64,000 nt of DNA from Mollicutes bacterium (GCA_003551005.1 PULR01000039.1:1-64000), one strand, 5' to 3'; positions 1-7,781 are shown, counted from the stretch's first letter. Notes: generated by a model from the letters alone, not told the origin. Program-made: numbers and translations.

Positions 1-130
1 CATCGGCTTTATCGGCACGGTAAAGGATCGCCAGCAGGCTTGTCGCGAAGGCAATCGCTGCGAGCGAAAGGCCTTCGAAGACGAGACCGATAATTGTGGT
101 CGCCTTGGATATACGGTTTGTTGTTTGCAT
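1..130 (-). CDS. Small membrane protein, N-terminal part only
   Basis: The gene runs leftward off the window, so only the first 43 codons are visible. The start ATG lies 7 to 12 bases behind GGAAGGTG, a good ribosome binding site. After a short polar start (MQTTNRISK) there is one long hydrophobic stretch, roughly residues 10 to 36, followed by a polar segment. This looks like a first membrane helix. I do not recognise the family and too little is present to name a function. It follows the CDGSH gene on the same strand after 85 bases. Confidence 0.5.
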   Translation of the reverse strand, partial: MQTTNRISKATTIIGLVFEGLSLAAIAFATSLLAILYRADKAD

Positions 131-215
131 AATTAAGACACCTTCCAGTTCATCAGTTGTCTGTGTGCGTTTCTACACAGGGGCAAAAAGCCCTTGAGGT
201 CTTTATACCGAGGGT

Positions 216-455
216 TTAGAGATTCCGGTGCGTTCCATTGCAACGAGGGGGGGTGCCGGTCTGTTTACAGCCGCAGAGCGCAACCGTTTCGTCCTTATCC
301 GCTTTGAAAACGAGCGGTTTAAGGTTCGTCTCTTTGTGCGAGCCGTCGCAAAATGGTTGAGAACCGCTTCGCCCACAGCGGCACCAGGCATATGTCTCAC
401 CGGCTTTCAATTCTACTTTGTACGGTCCTTTTCTAGCGATCTTCGCTTCTGACAT
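216..455 (-). CDS. CDGSH iron-sulfur domain protein
   Basis: A 79-residue protein with two CDGSH-type cluster-binding motifs: CRCGRSG followed by PFCDGSH in the first half, and CGCKQTG followed by PRCNGTH in the second. In this family three Cys and one His hold a [2Fe-2S] cluster and act in redox or cluster transfer; the exact role here is unknown. The second motif has Asn in place of Asp but keeps the Cys and His ligands. An ATG six bases upstream lies only one base from the Shine-Dalgarno sequence GGAGG, while the ATG at 455 has a normal 7-base spacing, so the shorter start is preferred. It has its own promoter. Confidence 0.9.
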   Translation of the reverse strand: MSEAKIARKGPYKVELKAGETYAWCRCGRSGSQPFCDGSHKETNLKPLVFKADKDETVALCGCKQTGTPPRCNGTHRNL

Positions 456-476
456 GTGCATTCCTCCTTTATAACA

Positions 477-504
477 ATTATAACACGCGCAGCATGCAGG
501 ACAA
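477..504 (-). promoter_or_regulatory. Promoter of the CDGSH gene
   Basis: TTGTCC and TATAAT are separated by 16 bases, and the -10 is preceded by TGT (extended -10). Transcription would start about 15 bases before the coding start, giving a very short leader. Confidence 0.6.
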
Positions 505-518
505 ACGCCGAACGTCTA

Positions 519-548
519 AAAGCCCCGATTCTTTCCAGAATCGGGGCT
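519..548 (-). terminator. Terminator of the tRNA pair
   Basis: A 12-bp perfect stem AGCCCCGATTCT / AGAATCGGGGCT with a 4-base loop is followed on the minus strand by TTTT. It lies just past tRNA-Glu and just before the promoter of the CDGSH gene. Confidence 0.85.
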
Positions 549-561
549 TATCTTTGCTTGA

Positions 562-638
562 TGGTGACCCGTGCGGGATTCGAACCCGCGCATGCTAGCG
601 TGAAAGGCTAGTGAGTTAAACCGCTTCTCCAACGGGCC
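562..638 (-). tRNA. tRNA-Glu (anticodon UUC)
   Basis: The minus strand folds into a cloverleaf. The acceptor arm GGCCCGT pairs with ACGGGTC, the T arm carries GGTTCGAATCC, and the anticodon loop CTTTCAC between CTAGC and GCTAG gives UUC. The CCA end is encoded. It is the second gene of a two-tRNA transcript, 3 bases after tRNA-Ser. Confidence 0.96.
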
Positions 639-641
639 GTG

Positions 642-736
642 TGGCGGAGTAGGAGGGATTCGAACCCTCGCGCCGGGGTGAACCCGACCTATGCCCTTAG
701 CAGGGGCACCTCTTCAGCCAGCTTGAGTACTACTCC
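642..736 (-). tRNA. tRNA-Ser (anticodon GCU)
   Basis: A 95-base tRNA with encoded CCA. The acceptor arm GGAGTAG pairs with CTACTCC with discriminator G, as expected for serine tRNAs. The anticodon loop CTGCTAA between TGCCC and GGGCA gives GCU. The long variable arm (GTCGGG..CCCGGC) is typical of class II tRNA-Ser. It is the first gene of the tRNA pair. Confidence 0.96.
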
Positions 737-750
737 AGCGAGGCGACTAT

Positions 751-779
751 ATCATAATACATTTATGAAAAACTGTCAA
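751..779 (-). promoter_or_regulatory. Promoter of the tRNA-Ser/tRNA-Glu pair
   Basis: A consensus TTGACA and TATGAT are spaced by 17 bases. The -10 ends 14 bases before tRNA-Ser. The -35 lies one base past the stop codon of tex. Confidence 0.85.
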
Positions 780-780
780 C

Positions 781-2937
781 TCACGCAGTTGGGGTCCTTG
801 AGCGCATCAGTGAAAGCTGTAGTCGTTCTCTCTCGACATCAACGTTCAGCACCTCGACATCAACCACATCACCGAGTGAAATCACCTCTGAAGGATGCTG
901 GATGTACGCATCCGAAAGCTTCGAAATGTGAATCAGTCCGTCCACGCCGACGCCACAGTCGACGAATGCACCGAAGTCGACGACGTTACGGACCGTCCCG
1001 CTTAAACGCATGCCTTTCTCAAGGGTCTTCAAGGATGTCACGTCGGTTCGCAGCACGGGATCGGGGGCTTCCAGTCGGGGATCACGGCCAGGTTCCATCA
1101 GTTCCTTGAAGATATCCTCAATTGTCGCTTCATCACTGTCAAGCCTGGAAGCGAGGGTTTGAGGGGTGGTTTGCTTGAGTGCCTTCCGGATCTTTTCCGA
1201 TCCGATGTCGGCCTTCGTGCACGAAAGAGACTCTAGGATTCCATCTGCTACCGGATAACTCTCCGGATGCACCCCGGTCGCATCCAGGGGCTCTGTGCCA
1301 TCGGCAATCCGCAGGAACCCGGCTGCTTGAGTGAAAGTTTTCTTCCCCAGTGTGTGCACATCCTTCAAAGCTTCGCGGGAAATGAAGGGACCGTGCTGTT
1401 GACGGTGGGAGACGATCCGTTCCGCCAGAGACGGGGAAAACCCGGATACGAACTGTAACAATTCCCTGCTCGATTGGTTGACGTCGACTCCGACTTGATT
1501 GACGACCGTCTCGACCACGAAGGAGAGAGCCGATGTCAGTTTGCTCTGGGTAAGGTCGTGCTGGTATTGGCCGACGCCCAGGGAACGCGGATCGATTTTG
1601 ACAAATTCACTCAACGGATCCTGCAGTCGACGGGCGATGCTCACGGCGCTCCGCATCTCGGTGGGAAGGTCGGGGAATTCCCTCCTTGCAGCCCCGCTGG
1701 CGCTGTAGACAGAAGCACCGGTCTCATCGACAACCGTGTAGCGAATGTCCTCGCTCGTTGCTTTCAGCGCCTTTGCAATCAGTTGTTCGGTTTCGCGGGA
1801 GGCCGTTCCATTCCCCACCGCGACCACATCCACACGGTTGGAAACTAGCCAGTCTTTGAACTCTTTTATAGCTTCATCAAGCGATTTCCCGCTTGTTTGT
1901 GGATAGACGGTGCCGGTTTTCTCCAGCCGGCCCCGAACATCCACGACAGCAAGTTTGCATCCGGTTTTGTAGGCCGGATCGACACCTAGAACCCGCTTAT
2001 ATTTCAACGGGGGTGTCAGCAGCAAATGGCGCAGATTATCCTTGAATACCTCGATAGCCCGCTCTTCCGCCCGCTCGAACAGATCACGCCGCACCTCACG
2101 CACCACAGAAGGCTTCAGTAACCGCCGATAGGCATCCTCAAGCGCTTCAAGGAACAAACGTCCGGCTACGCTGCGTTCATTCACCTGCAGATGGCGTTTC
2201 AGTTCATCGATCAAACGTTTGTCCTCTAATGTGAACCGTACATTGAGGACTCCTTCCTTCTCCCCGCGGTTGATGGCGAGGATGCGGAACGGTTTGATTC
2301 TACGGATGGGCTCCTCATGTTCATAATACATCCGATAAATACCGCGAGGATCTTCAGCCTCCTGTTTGCGGGATGTACAAAGAAGGGCGCTGCGATTGAA
2401 GCGGGAGCGGATAAGCTTCCGCACATCCGCGCGATCCGATATCTGTTCGGCTAGAATATCCTTCGCACCCTGGATGGCTTCCTCGACACTCTGAACCCGG
2501 GGGCCAAGATAGGTGGCCGCCTCGGTGGCAGGTTCAAATAGAACCGGGAAGGACGCGATCCGTTCGGCGAAGGGGCCCAGACCCTTGTTTAAAGCGGTTT
2601 TCCCACGTGTACGGCGTTTTTCCCGGTAGGGTCGAAAAAGATCCTCCACCTCGCTCAGCCGCCGGGCATTACGTATCGCCTGCTTCAGCGATTCATCAAG
2701 CGTCGCCCGCTCCGAAATGAGGCGCAGAACCTGCTCTTTTCTTTCCGCGAGCTTCTTTTCATACCGATATGCTTCTTCGATGCTTCGCAGGGCTTCTTCA
2801 TCCAGTCCGCCGCTTTTTTCCTTGCGATATCTTGCAATAAAAGGGACAGTGTTGTCCGCAAGCAGACCCAACACTGTCTCCAATTGTTTTTTTTCTAATC
2901 CAAGCTGTTTCCTGGTCTCCTCCAAGGTTTCATTCAA
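781..2937 (-). CDS. tex: Tex-family S1 RNA-binding transcription accessory protein
   Basis: A 718-residue protein, a normal length for Tex. The N-terminal Tex region carries a typical FIARYRKE motif near residue 35. A YqgF-like RNase H fold follows near residues 315 to 440 (VLGVDPAYKTGCKLAVVD), then helix-hairpin-helix segments at about 490 to 560 and a C-terminal S1 domain at about 645 to 710 (GTVRNVVDFGAFVD, GLIHISKLS). Tex binds nucleic acid and affects transcription and stress tolerance; its precise action is still unsettled. It begins 2 bases after the upstream lipoprotein stop and is probably translated from the GGGGAGGA in that gene's end. Confidence 0.96.
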   Translation of the reverse strand: MNETLEETRKQLGLEKKQLETVLGLLADNTVPFIARYRKEKSGGLDEEALRSIEEAYRYEKKLAERKEQVLRLISERATLDESLKQAIRNARRLSEVEDLFRPYREKRRTRGKTALNKGLGPFAERIASFPVLFEPATEAATYLGPRVQSVEEAIQGAKDILAEQISDRADVRKLIRSRFNRSALLCTSRKQEAEDPRGIYRMYYEHEEPIRRIKPFRILAINRGEKEGVLNVRFTLEDKRLIDELKRHLQVNERSVAGRLFLEALEDAYRRLLKPSVVREVRRDLFERAEERAIEVFKDNLRHLLLTPPLKYKRVLGVDPAYKTGCKLAVVDVRGRLEKTGTVYPQTSGKSLDEAIKEFKDWLVSNRVDVVAVGNGTASRETEQLIAKALKATSEDIRYTVVDETGASVYSASGAARREFPDLPTEMRSAVSIARRLQDPLSEFVKIDPRSLGVGQYQHDLTQSKLTSALSFVVETVVNQVGVDVNQSSRELLQFVSGFSPSLAERIVSHRQQHGPFISREALKDVHTLGKKTFTQAAGFLRIADGTEPLDATGVHPESYPVADGILESLSCTKADIGSEKIRKALKQTTPQTLASRLDSDEATIEDIFKELMEPGRDPRLEAPDPVLRTDVTSLKTLEKGMRLSGTVRNVVDFGAFVDCGVGVDGLIHISKLSDAYIQHPSEVISLGDVVDVEVLNVDVERERLQLSLMRSRTPTA

Positions 2938-2939
2938 GC

Positions 2940-3395
2940 TTATTCGTCCTCCCCGGGCTCATAGGTGCCATCCTCGACGGTCGAAAAGATGTTACGAATA
3001 GCAGAAGGACCGATGTAAGCAGGCTCCTCTTCATCCGCAAGCAGATTCTCTCCATCCTCTACTGGAATCAGAGCCGGCACATACTCTCCAGTATCAAAAG
3101 GCGGTTCACCCGCTATGTCATCGAGGTCCACAAAATAGACAGGATAATCCCCGGCATTATCACTTGCGAAATTAAAGATATCATCTTCCAGATCTGCACA
3201 GGCGGGGCAGCCGACGAAATAAATGTATAGGAAGTAAAGCCCTTCGGTGTCCTCATCAAGTGTCTCGAAGTCGTTCCAATCACGCAGATGTTCATAATCA
3301 GCGTATCCATTCTCTTCGTTACAGGCAGTTAACGAAAACACCGAGATTGTAAGCATCGCGAATATAAATAACAAAATCAGGGGCCGAATTTTCAT
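2940..3395 (-). CDS. Acidic thioredoxin-like lipoprotein with CPAC motif
   Basis: A 151-residue secreted lipoprotein. A signal peptide ends in the lipobox LTAC with Cys25 as the lipidated residue. The mature part is very acidic. It contains a strand-rich segment LYFLYIYFVGCPACADLE where Cys63 and Cys66 form a CxxC motif at the position expected for a thioredoxin fold, followed by a second strand and a possible cis-Pro segment (YVPALIPV). This suggests a membrane-anchored extracytoplasmic thiol protein, by inference. Its start overlaps the upstream lipoprotein gene by 4 bases (ATGA). It resembles that neighbour in layout and in its C-terminal end (EDGTYEPGEDE against EEGDYTPPGMEEE), so the two are probably paralogues. 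Confidence 0.75.
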   Translation of the reverse strand: MKIRPLILLFIFAMLTISVFSLTACNEENGYADYEHLRDWNDFETLDEDTEGLYFLYIYFVGCPACADLEDDIFNFASDNAGDYPVYFVDLDDIAGEPPFDTGEYVPALIPVEDGENLLADEEEPAYIGPSAIRNIFSTVEDGTYEPGEDE

Positions 3396-3862
3396 TCAGA
3401 ATCCTGCTCCTCCTCCATACCAGGAGGCGTATAGTCGCCTTCTTCAAGCTCTTCAATAAAATTGATGACATGGGTCGCGCCTTCTTCAGAACGCTCCGTG
3501 CGGCCATCATAGACAAGCAGAAGCTGCGTAGGGTTGCGTGGATGGATATCCATGTCAATCGGACGCGTGCCTTGGGCATCGCGCTGGTTGATGAGATACA
3601 ATTCCAGACCGAGCTCGTTCTCAGCACCAAAGGGGAAGACGTGCTCGTTCGCTTCACGACTGCCGACATTGTACGTACCCAGAAAGTCGCGGTCATAGAT
3701 ATAGACAAGTACGGGCTCCTCCGTCCCGACATCATAGATGTCATTCCAATGTTCGAGCAGCTCGAAATCCTCGGAGGAGTAACCCCCGAATTCCTGACCG
3801 TAACAGCCGCCCAGCAGTCCGATGAACACGAAGGACAGGGCAATTAGTAACAGTTTTTTCAT
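3392..3862 (-). CDS. Acidic lipoprotein, CxxC-less paralogue
   Basis: A 156-residue secreted lipoprotein with lipobox LGGC (Cys20). The order of elements matches the downstream thioredoxin-like lipoprotein: an HWNDIYDV segment aligns with RDWNDFETL, and a hydrophobic strand PVLVYIYDRDF aligns with YFLYIYFVGCP. The two cysteines are absent here. A strand LLLVYDG and an acidic end follow. It may be a structural or binding partner, but no function can be assigned. The gene overlaps acpS upstream and the second lipoprotein gene downstream by 4 bases each, so the three are translationally coupled. Confidence 0.7.
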   Translation of the reverse strand: MKKLLLIALSFVFIGLLGGCYGQEFGGYSSEDFELLEHWNDIYDVGTEEPVLVYIYDRDFLGTYNVGSREANEHVFPFGAENELGLELYLINQRDAQGTRPIDMDIHPRNPTQLLLVYDGRTERSEEGATHVINFIEELEEGDYTPPGMEEEQDSE

Positions 3863-4224
3863 TCATGACACTCCTTTTTCCGGATGATGCAGACCGCTGT
3901 CGCCGCGCGGCTCGAGTGGGAGATGCTGATTGCAACCTCTGCTTCTTGGTGATGCGGACTTTTAAGGAGGGGTGAGCCGTTCGCATCATTGTATATCGTC
4001 ACTTGGTTGAAATCCAGGGGTGAGGAAAACTGGCGAGCAGCCTTCGCATAGGCTTCCTTGGCCGCGAAGCGGCCGGCGAGAAAAGCAAGGCGGCGGCTCT
4101 CATCCCGCATCGAATCGTAACGTCTGCGTTCATGGGTAGAGAGAATGCGGGCCAGAAAACGTTCGTCCACACGCGGCTTCAGCTCCTCGAACTCCACGAG
4201 ATCTATCCCGACATCATGCATCAT
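3859..4224 (-). CDS. acpS: Holo-[acyl-carrier-protein] synthase
   Basis: AcpS moves the 4'-phosphopantetheine group from coenzyme A to a serine of acyl carrier protein, which activates fatty-acid synthesis. The 121-residue length fits the family. Seen motifs are GIDLVEFEEL at the N-terminus (metal-binding Asp), GRFAAKEAYAKA near residue 50 (catalytic Glu/Lys) and the C-terminal AISISHS. A GGAGG lies 6 bases before the first ATG, which overlaps the end of whiA by 11 bases. A second in-frame ATG follows immediately. Confidence 0.95.
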   Translation of the reverse strand: MMHDVGIDLVEFEELKPRVDERFLARILSTHERRRYDSMRDESRRLAFLAGRFAAKEAYAKAARQFSSPLDFNQVTIYNDANGSPLLKSPHHQEAEVAISISHSSRAATAVCIIRKKECHE

Positions 4225-5086
4225 AATAGGCCTCCAAAGCCTCCGCGGCCCTTTGGGCCAAGTTTCGGAAACGGTGATTCAACGCGGATTTCGAGATCCG
4301 CTTATTGAAGTGCCGCTCGCTTTGTTCGCTCAGTTCACTGAGCGAGGCGTCCGGATAGTGCTTTCGAAGGAAAATCGCTTCCTTCAGGCTTTCGCTTAAA
4401 CGCTCGGGGTCATCGAGTCTTTCGACAATCTCGATATTTTTCAGTTGACGCTCCGCTGCTTCAAAGGTTTTGTTCTGGTTGGCTATTTCCATGTTCATAA
4501 CCCGTGTGATGGAATTGACAAAATCCCGCTTGATCCGTTCATCCTCGAAATTGAGCAGAGCCTGGTTCGCACCGATCAGACGGAGGAAATCCGCGATGTG
4601 CTCGGAATCCTTGATGTAGACAAGACTCCGCTGCTTTCTACGAATCGTCTTGGCTGTCAGCGAGAAACTCGACAGCAGCTCGACAAGGTCATCGGCGAAA
4701 CCGGCATGGTCGACCGTCATCTCGAGATGGTAGCTGGAGCTGCGGGGATGGTTCAAAGAGCCGCTTGCAAGAAACGCCCCACGGAGATAGGCCCGTCTGC
4801 AGCATTCCCGATTGAGGATGGCGTCATCGATTCGCTGTGCGTAACCGGTGGTTTCATCCATGAGACCGAGTTCACGGACGACTTTCGTGACCGGCCGCTT
4901 GAGAATGGTGATGTATTGATTCTGTTTTTTGAGACGGACACTCTTTTTGGTGACAACTTCCACTTCTATATCATCATAGAGCCTTTTCAAGGAACGGATG
5001 ACATGTCTTGCCAGCGCAAGATTGCTGGTTTGAAACTGCAACCGCATGCCTTCGCTGCTCAAGGAGAGCTGTCCGTTGACGGCCAT
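4214..5086 (-). CDS. whiA: WhiA-family DNA-binding protein, N-terminus interrupted
   Basis: WhiA combines a LAGLIDADG-like fold with a C-terminal helix-turn-helix and affects division and chromosome functions in Gram-positive bacteria. Visible are the RRAYLRGAFLASGSL motif near residue 95, the middle domain, and the C-terminal HTH (LSELSEQ..ISKSALNHR). The first in-frame ATG with an open frame is at 5086. Family homology continues upstream in the same frame (KQELLHLQKSETCC..AELSALM) to a properly placed ATG at 5173, but a TAA at 5156-5158 interrupts it. Initiation at 5086 would lose about 30 residues of the N-terminal domain. Either the gene is damaged, the truncated form is made, or the base is a sequence error. 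Confidence 0.85.
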   Translation of the reverse strand: MAVNGQLSLSSEGMRLQFQTSNLALARHVIRSLKRLYDDIEVEVVTKKSVRLKKQNQYITILKRPVTKVVRELGLMDETTGYAQRIDDAILNRECCRRAYLRGAFLASGSLNHPRSSSYHLEMTVDHAGFADDLVELLSSFSLTAKTIRRKQRSLVYIKDSEHIADFLRLIGANQALLNFEDERIKRDFVNSITRVMNMEIANQNKTFEAAERQLKNIEIVERLDDPERLSESLKEAIFLRKHYPDASLSELSEQSERHFNKRISKSALNHRFRNLAQRAAEALEAYYDA

Positions 5087-5173
5087 GAGCGCAGATAGCT
5101 CGGCGATGGCGCAGCATGTCTCGCTCTTCTGAAGATGCAGCAGTTCTTGTTTCGTTTAAAACGTGAACGACAT
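5087..5173 (-). pseudogene. Displaced 5' end of whiA with in-frame TAA
   Basis: The ATG at 5173 sits 6 bases after GAGGAGG, the ideal start for whiA. It encodes MSFTF, then TAA at 5156-5158, then TKQELLHLQKSETCCAIAEL in the same frame, which matches the usual WhiA beginning (MSFxxxTKxEL..CC). The stop falls where WhiA proteins normally have Glu. Since the frame is the same on both sides, a single base change (GAA to TAA) explains it; a frameshift does not. Confidence 0.7.
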
Positions 5174-5187
5174 CACAGCTCCTCCTC

Positions 5188-5808
5188 TCAACGATTCCGC
5201 TTGAAGACATTTAGAAAGATGCCTAAGGCCACACCGAGCAGGGCGGCGAACAGCGGTCGAAAGGCAATCGGCAGTATGAAGGTCACCGTGTGGGCCGGAA
5301 TCCAGAACAAGGGGATGGTCTTGAGGAGCATACCGGAAAAAGCGGAGACATCAATATCTTTGAGAGCCTCTTCAAGCGATTTCCCAGTTTTTAAAACCCG
5401 GTTGTCGATGAGTTGGTCGCTCAGACGGTGCAGGAACATGAGCGTCGGTGCGAAGAGTATGTTCATCACCACCGAGGTCTGCAGAGGGGTCGCGATGGAG
5501 GGAAGCACCCCTTCCTTCTGAAGCGTCTCGATACCGGCAGGGAAGATCTGAAAGGCCAGCGCGACCAGCACACCCAGCACGCCCCAGGCGATCGCCTTCA
5601 CCCATAGGCCCGGCACCCGGAACATCCCCTTCGATAAACGGTGGACAAGCGCATCGCCCGCCGTAGCGAACACAAAGAACTTCAAGAATCCCCCCAGCAG
5701 GTAATTGCGCTCCGTGAAGGCAAAGATCGGCCCGCCGCTTTGAGGAAGGATCAACACCGCCGCTACGAGTAAAGCGGCGGCAAGAACCAAGAGGTCCGTC
5801 CGTCTCAT
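5188..5808 (-). CDS. Mpv17/PMP22-like integral membrane protein
   Basis: A 206-residue protein with about four or five hydrophobic segments (near residues 7-22, 40-55, 70-92, 112-128 and 175-200). The C-terminal signature FWIPAHTVTFILP..FRPL resembles the Mpv17/PMP22 family pattern, in which a Trp-Pro-x-x-x-x-x-F segment is followed by a Pro and an Arg. Bacterial members have no settled function. The stop TGA overlaps the ribosome binding site of whiA. In Bacilli the whiA neighbours upstream are usually rapZ and yvcK, which are absent here. A TATAAT at 5853-5858 may be its promoter. Confidence 0.6.
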   Translation of the reverse strand: MRRTDLLVLAAALLVAAVLILPQSGGPIFAFTERNYLLGGFLKFFVFATAGDALVHRLSKGMFRVPGLWVKAIAWGVLGVLVALAFQIFPAGIETLQKEGVLPSIATPLQTSVVMNILFAPTLMFLHRLSDQLIDNRVLKTGKSLEEALKDIDVSAFSGMLLKTIPLFWIPAHTVTFILPIAFRPLFAALLGVALGIFLNVFKRNR

Positions 5809-5872
5809 GCATACACCCTTCCCACCGAAGTCGTCTCTTTTGTCATCAAGATATTATAACGTAAATCAAAAG

Positions 5873-5898
5873 AAAAAACGATGGGTATCATCGTTTTT
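5873..5898 (-). terminator. Terminator of trxB, overlapping its stop codon
   Basis: On the minus strand AAAAACGATG and CATCGTTTTTT form a stem around a 5-base loop, followed by TTTTTTC. The TGA stop codon of trxB is part of the hairpin. Confidence 0.75.
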
Positions 5899-6817
5899 CC
5901 TGTTGTCTTTGCTCCTCGAGATAAGCGGCGATGGACTGCGAGGCGATAGCGCCGTCGCTCGTGGCTGTCACGATCTGTCTCAAGTCTTTGTCAATGACAT
6001 CCCCGATCGCGAAGATGCCGGGAATCTTCGTCCGCATCTTCTCATCCGTGACAATGTATCCTTGCTCATTCGTGATGCCGAGGTCCTCGACGAACTTTGA
6101 GTTGGGGGTCAGTCCGATAAAGACAAACACACCGGCGATTTCCTTGTCGAATCGTTCGTCGGTGGATACGTTGCGCAAGGTGACCTTCTCGAGCTTGTTA
6201 TCGCCCTTGTATTCGACGATTTCATGGCCGAGAAGGAAATCGATATCCGGATCCGCTTCAGCTTTTGCAATGGTCGAACGGTCGGCCTGCAGCGAATCCA
6301 GGATGTTGACGATAGTCACCTTGACATCCAACGACGTCAGATACAGCGCTTCATCCAAGGCGCTGTTTCCGCCGCCGAGGACGATGACCTCCTGATTCTT
6401 GAAAAACGCTCCGTCACAGACAGCGCAGAAACTCACACCCTTGCTGATGAAGCGTTCCTCGCCGGCGGCTCCGCTCTTGCGCGGAAGCGTGCCGGTCGCG
6501 AGAATGATGGCGCGACCGTCGAAACGATTTCCATCGGCTGTGTGGACTTCTTTGTAATCTCCTTTGTCGACAATACGGGAGACGTCGCCGTATTGATACT
6601 CGACACCGAGCTCCTGAGTGTGGGTGAACATCTTCTCTGAAAGTTCATGCCCCGCGACCCGGCCGAAGCCCGGATAGTTCTCAACTTCGTACGTGTTGAC
6701 CATGTAGCCGCCGGGCGCGGCCCGTTCAATCATCACAGTCTTCAAATTCGCGCGTTGAGTATAGATAGCGGCGGTCATGCCGCCGGGCCCGGCTCCGATG
6801 ATGATGACATCGTACAT
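5888..6817 (-). CDS. trxB: Thioredoxin-disulfide reductase
   Basis: This flavoprotein passes electrons from NADPH to thioredoxin in the cytoplasm. The 309 residues show an FAD-binding GAGPGG at 8-13, the redox pair CAVC at 131-134, an NADP-binding GGGNSALDEA near 150, and a C-terminal FAD motif FAIGDV near 275. AGAGGTGAT lies 3 bases before the ATG. The order hprK-lgt-trxB upstream of whiA is like that in Bacilli. A terminator at its end separates it from the Mpv17-like gene. Confidence 0.97.
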   Translation of the reverse strand: MYDVIIIGAGPGGMTAAIYTQRANLKTVMIERAAPGGYMVNTYEVENYPGFGRVAGHELSEKMFTHTQELGVEYQYGDVSRIVDKGDYKEVHTADGNRFDGRAIILATGTLPRKSGAAGEERFISKGVSFCAVCDGAFFKNQEVIVLGGGNSALDEALYLTSLDVKVTIVNILDSLQADRSTIAKAEADPDIDFLLGHEIVEYKGDNKLEKVTLRNVSTDERFDKEIAGVFVFIGLTPNSKFVEDLGITNEQGYIVTDEKMRTKIPGIFAIGDVIDKDLRQIVTATSDGAIASQSIAAYLEEQRQQEKR

Positions 6818-6846
6818 TTAATCACCTCTGTTGTTCGTTTTGTTCC

Positions 6847-7764
6847 TTAGGATTCCGCATTCTCTTCAAGGACGCTGCGGTAGCGGGGACGCTTGAAAAT
6901 CGTCCGGTTCATGATGAGCACGGCCGCGCCGAGCAGCACGAGCGCAACGGAAGTCACCTGTGCGGCTCTCAGACCGGTATCGCCGATGAACAGAGCATCC
7001 GTGCGCATGAATTCAATGAAGAAACGGCCGATGGAATACCAGATCAAATAGACGGCAATCAAGTCGCCGGAACGGATGAAGGGCGTCCGGCGCAGAATTA
7101 GGACGACGCCGAGGCCGACAAGGTTCCAAAGCGATTCGTAGAGGAATGTGGGATGGTAATAGAACGCACCTTCCACACCGTCGGGGATATACATGTTGTT
7201 GACGATGAACTCCGGCAGGCGGAGTGTCCCGGAGAGAAACTCACGCTGTTCATCGAGACTGAGCGCGGCGTCGCCGTTCTCCATGCCGCCGATGACACCG
7301 CCATGAGCTTCCTGGTTGAAGAAGTTCCCCCACCGGCCGAAAGCCTGGGCGACCAGAAAACCCGGAGCGACCAGGTCAAGAGTTTTCCAGATATCCATGC
7401 CGCGCACCTTGGTGTAGATGTAACTAGCAACTATCGCGGTGACGATGCCGCCGTGGATCGCGAGCCCGCCATCCCAGAACCGGAACATCGCACCGATATC
7501 GCCTGCGTACCGCTCCCACTCGAAAATGACATACCATAGACGCGTGCCGAGCACCGCAAAGGGCAGGATGATAATCAGTCCATCAACGATGTAATCGCGT
7601 TTCAAGCCAATCTTCGGCCCCTCAAGCAATCCTAGGCCCAAGGCGGCCAGAATACCCAGTACAATGAAGAAAGCATAGAACTCCACGGAGAACGGGCCGA
7701 ACTCCACAAGTGTCCTTGGGAGGAAGTCGGGGTCGTCCACCGTGTGAATCAGCAATCGATTCAT
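6847..7764 (-). CDS. lgt: Prolipoprotein diacylglyceryl transferase
   Basis: Lgt transfers diacylglycerol from phosphatidylglycerol to the lipobox cysteine of prelipoproteins, the first step of lipoprotein maturation in the membrane. The 305 residues have about seven hydrophobic segments. The family signatures GGLAIHGG near residue 98 and RWGNFFNQEAHGG near residue 143 are intact. This window also encodes at least three substrates (two acidic lipoproteins and YidC) and a Lit-type enzyme that acts after Lgt. Confidence 0.96.
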   Translation of the reverse strand: MNRLLIHTVDDPDFLPRTLVEFGPFSVEFYAFFIVLGILAALGLGLLEGPKIGLKRDYIVDGLIIILPFAVLGTRLWYVIFEWERYAGDIGAMFRFWDGGLAIHGGIVTAIVASYIYTKVRGMDIWKTLDLVAPGFLVAQAFGRWGNFFNQEAHGGVIGGMENGDAALSLDEQREFLSGTLRLPEFIVNNMYIPDGVEGAFYYHPTFLYESLWNLVGLGVVLILRRTPFIRSGDLIAVYLIWYSIGRFFIEFMRTDALFIGDTGLRAAQVTSVALVLLGAAVLIMNRTIFKRPRYRSVLEENAES

Positions 7765-7781
7765 GACTCACACCTACTTAT

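Noticed and set aside
161..180. Inverted repeat CTGTGT..ACACAG near the window start
   Set aside because: It resembles half of the cdaA dyad but spacing differs (loop of 8) and there is no promoter match; may be chance.
5372..5812. 146-codon frame overlapping the Mpv17-like gene
   Set aside because: Same strand, other frame, no ribosome binding site; composition is Arg/Gly/Pro-rich as expected for a shadow.
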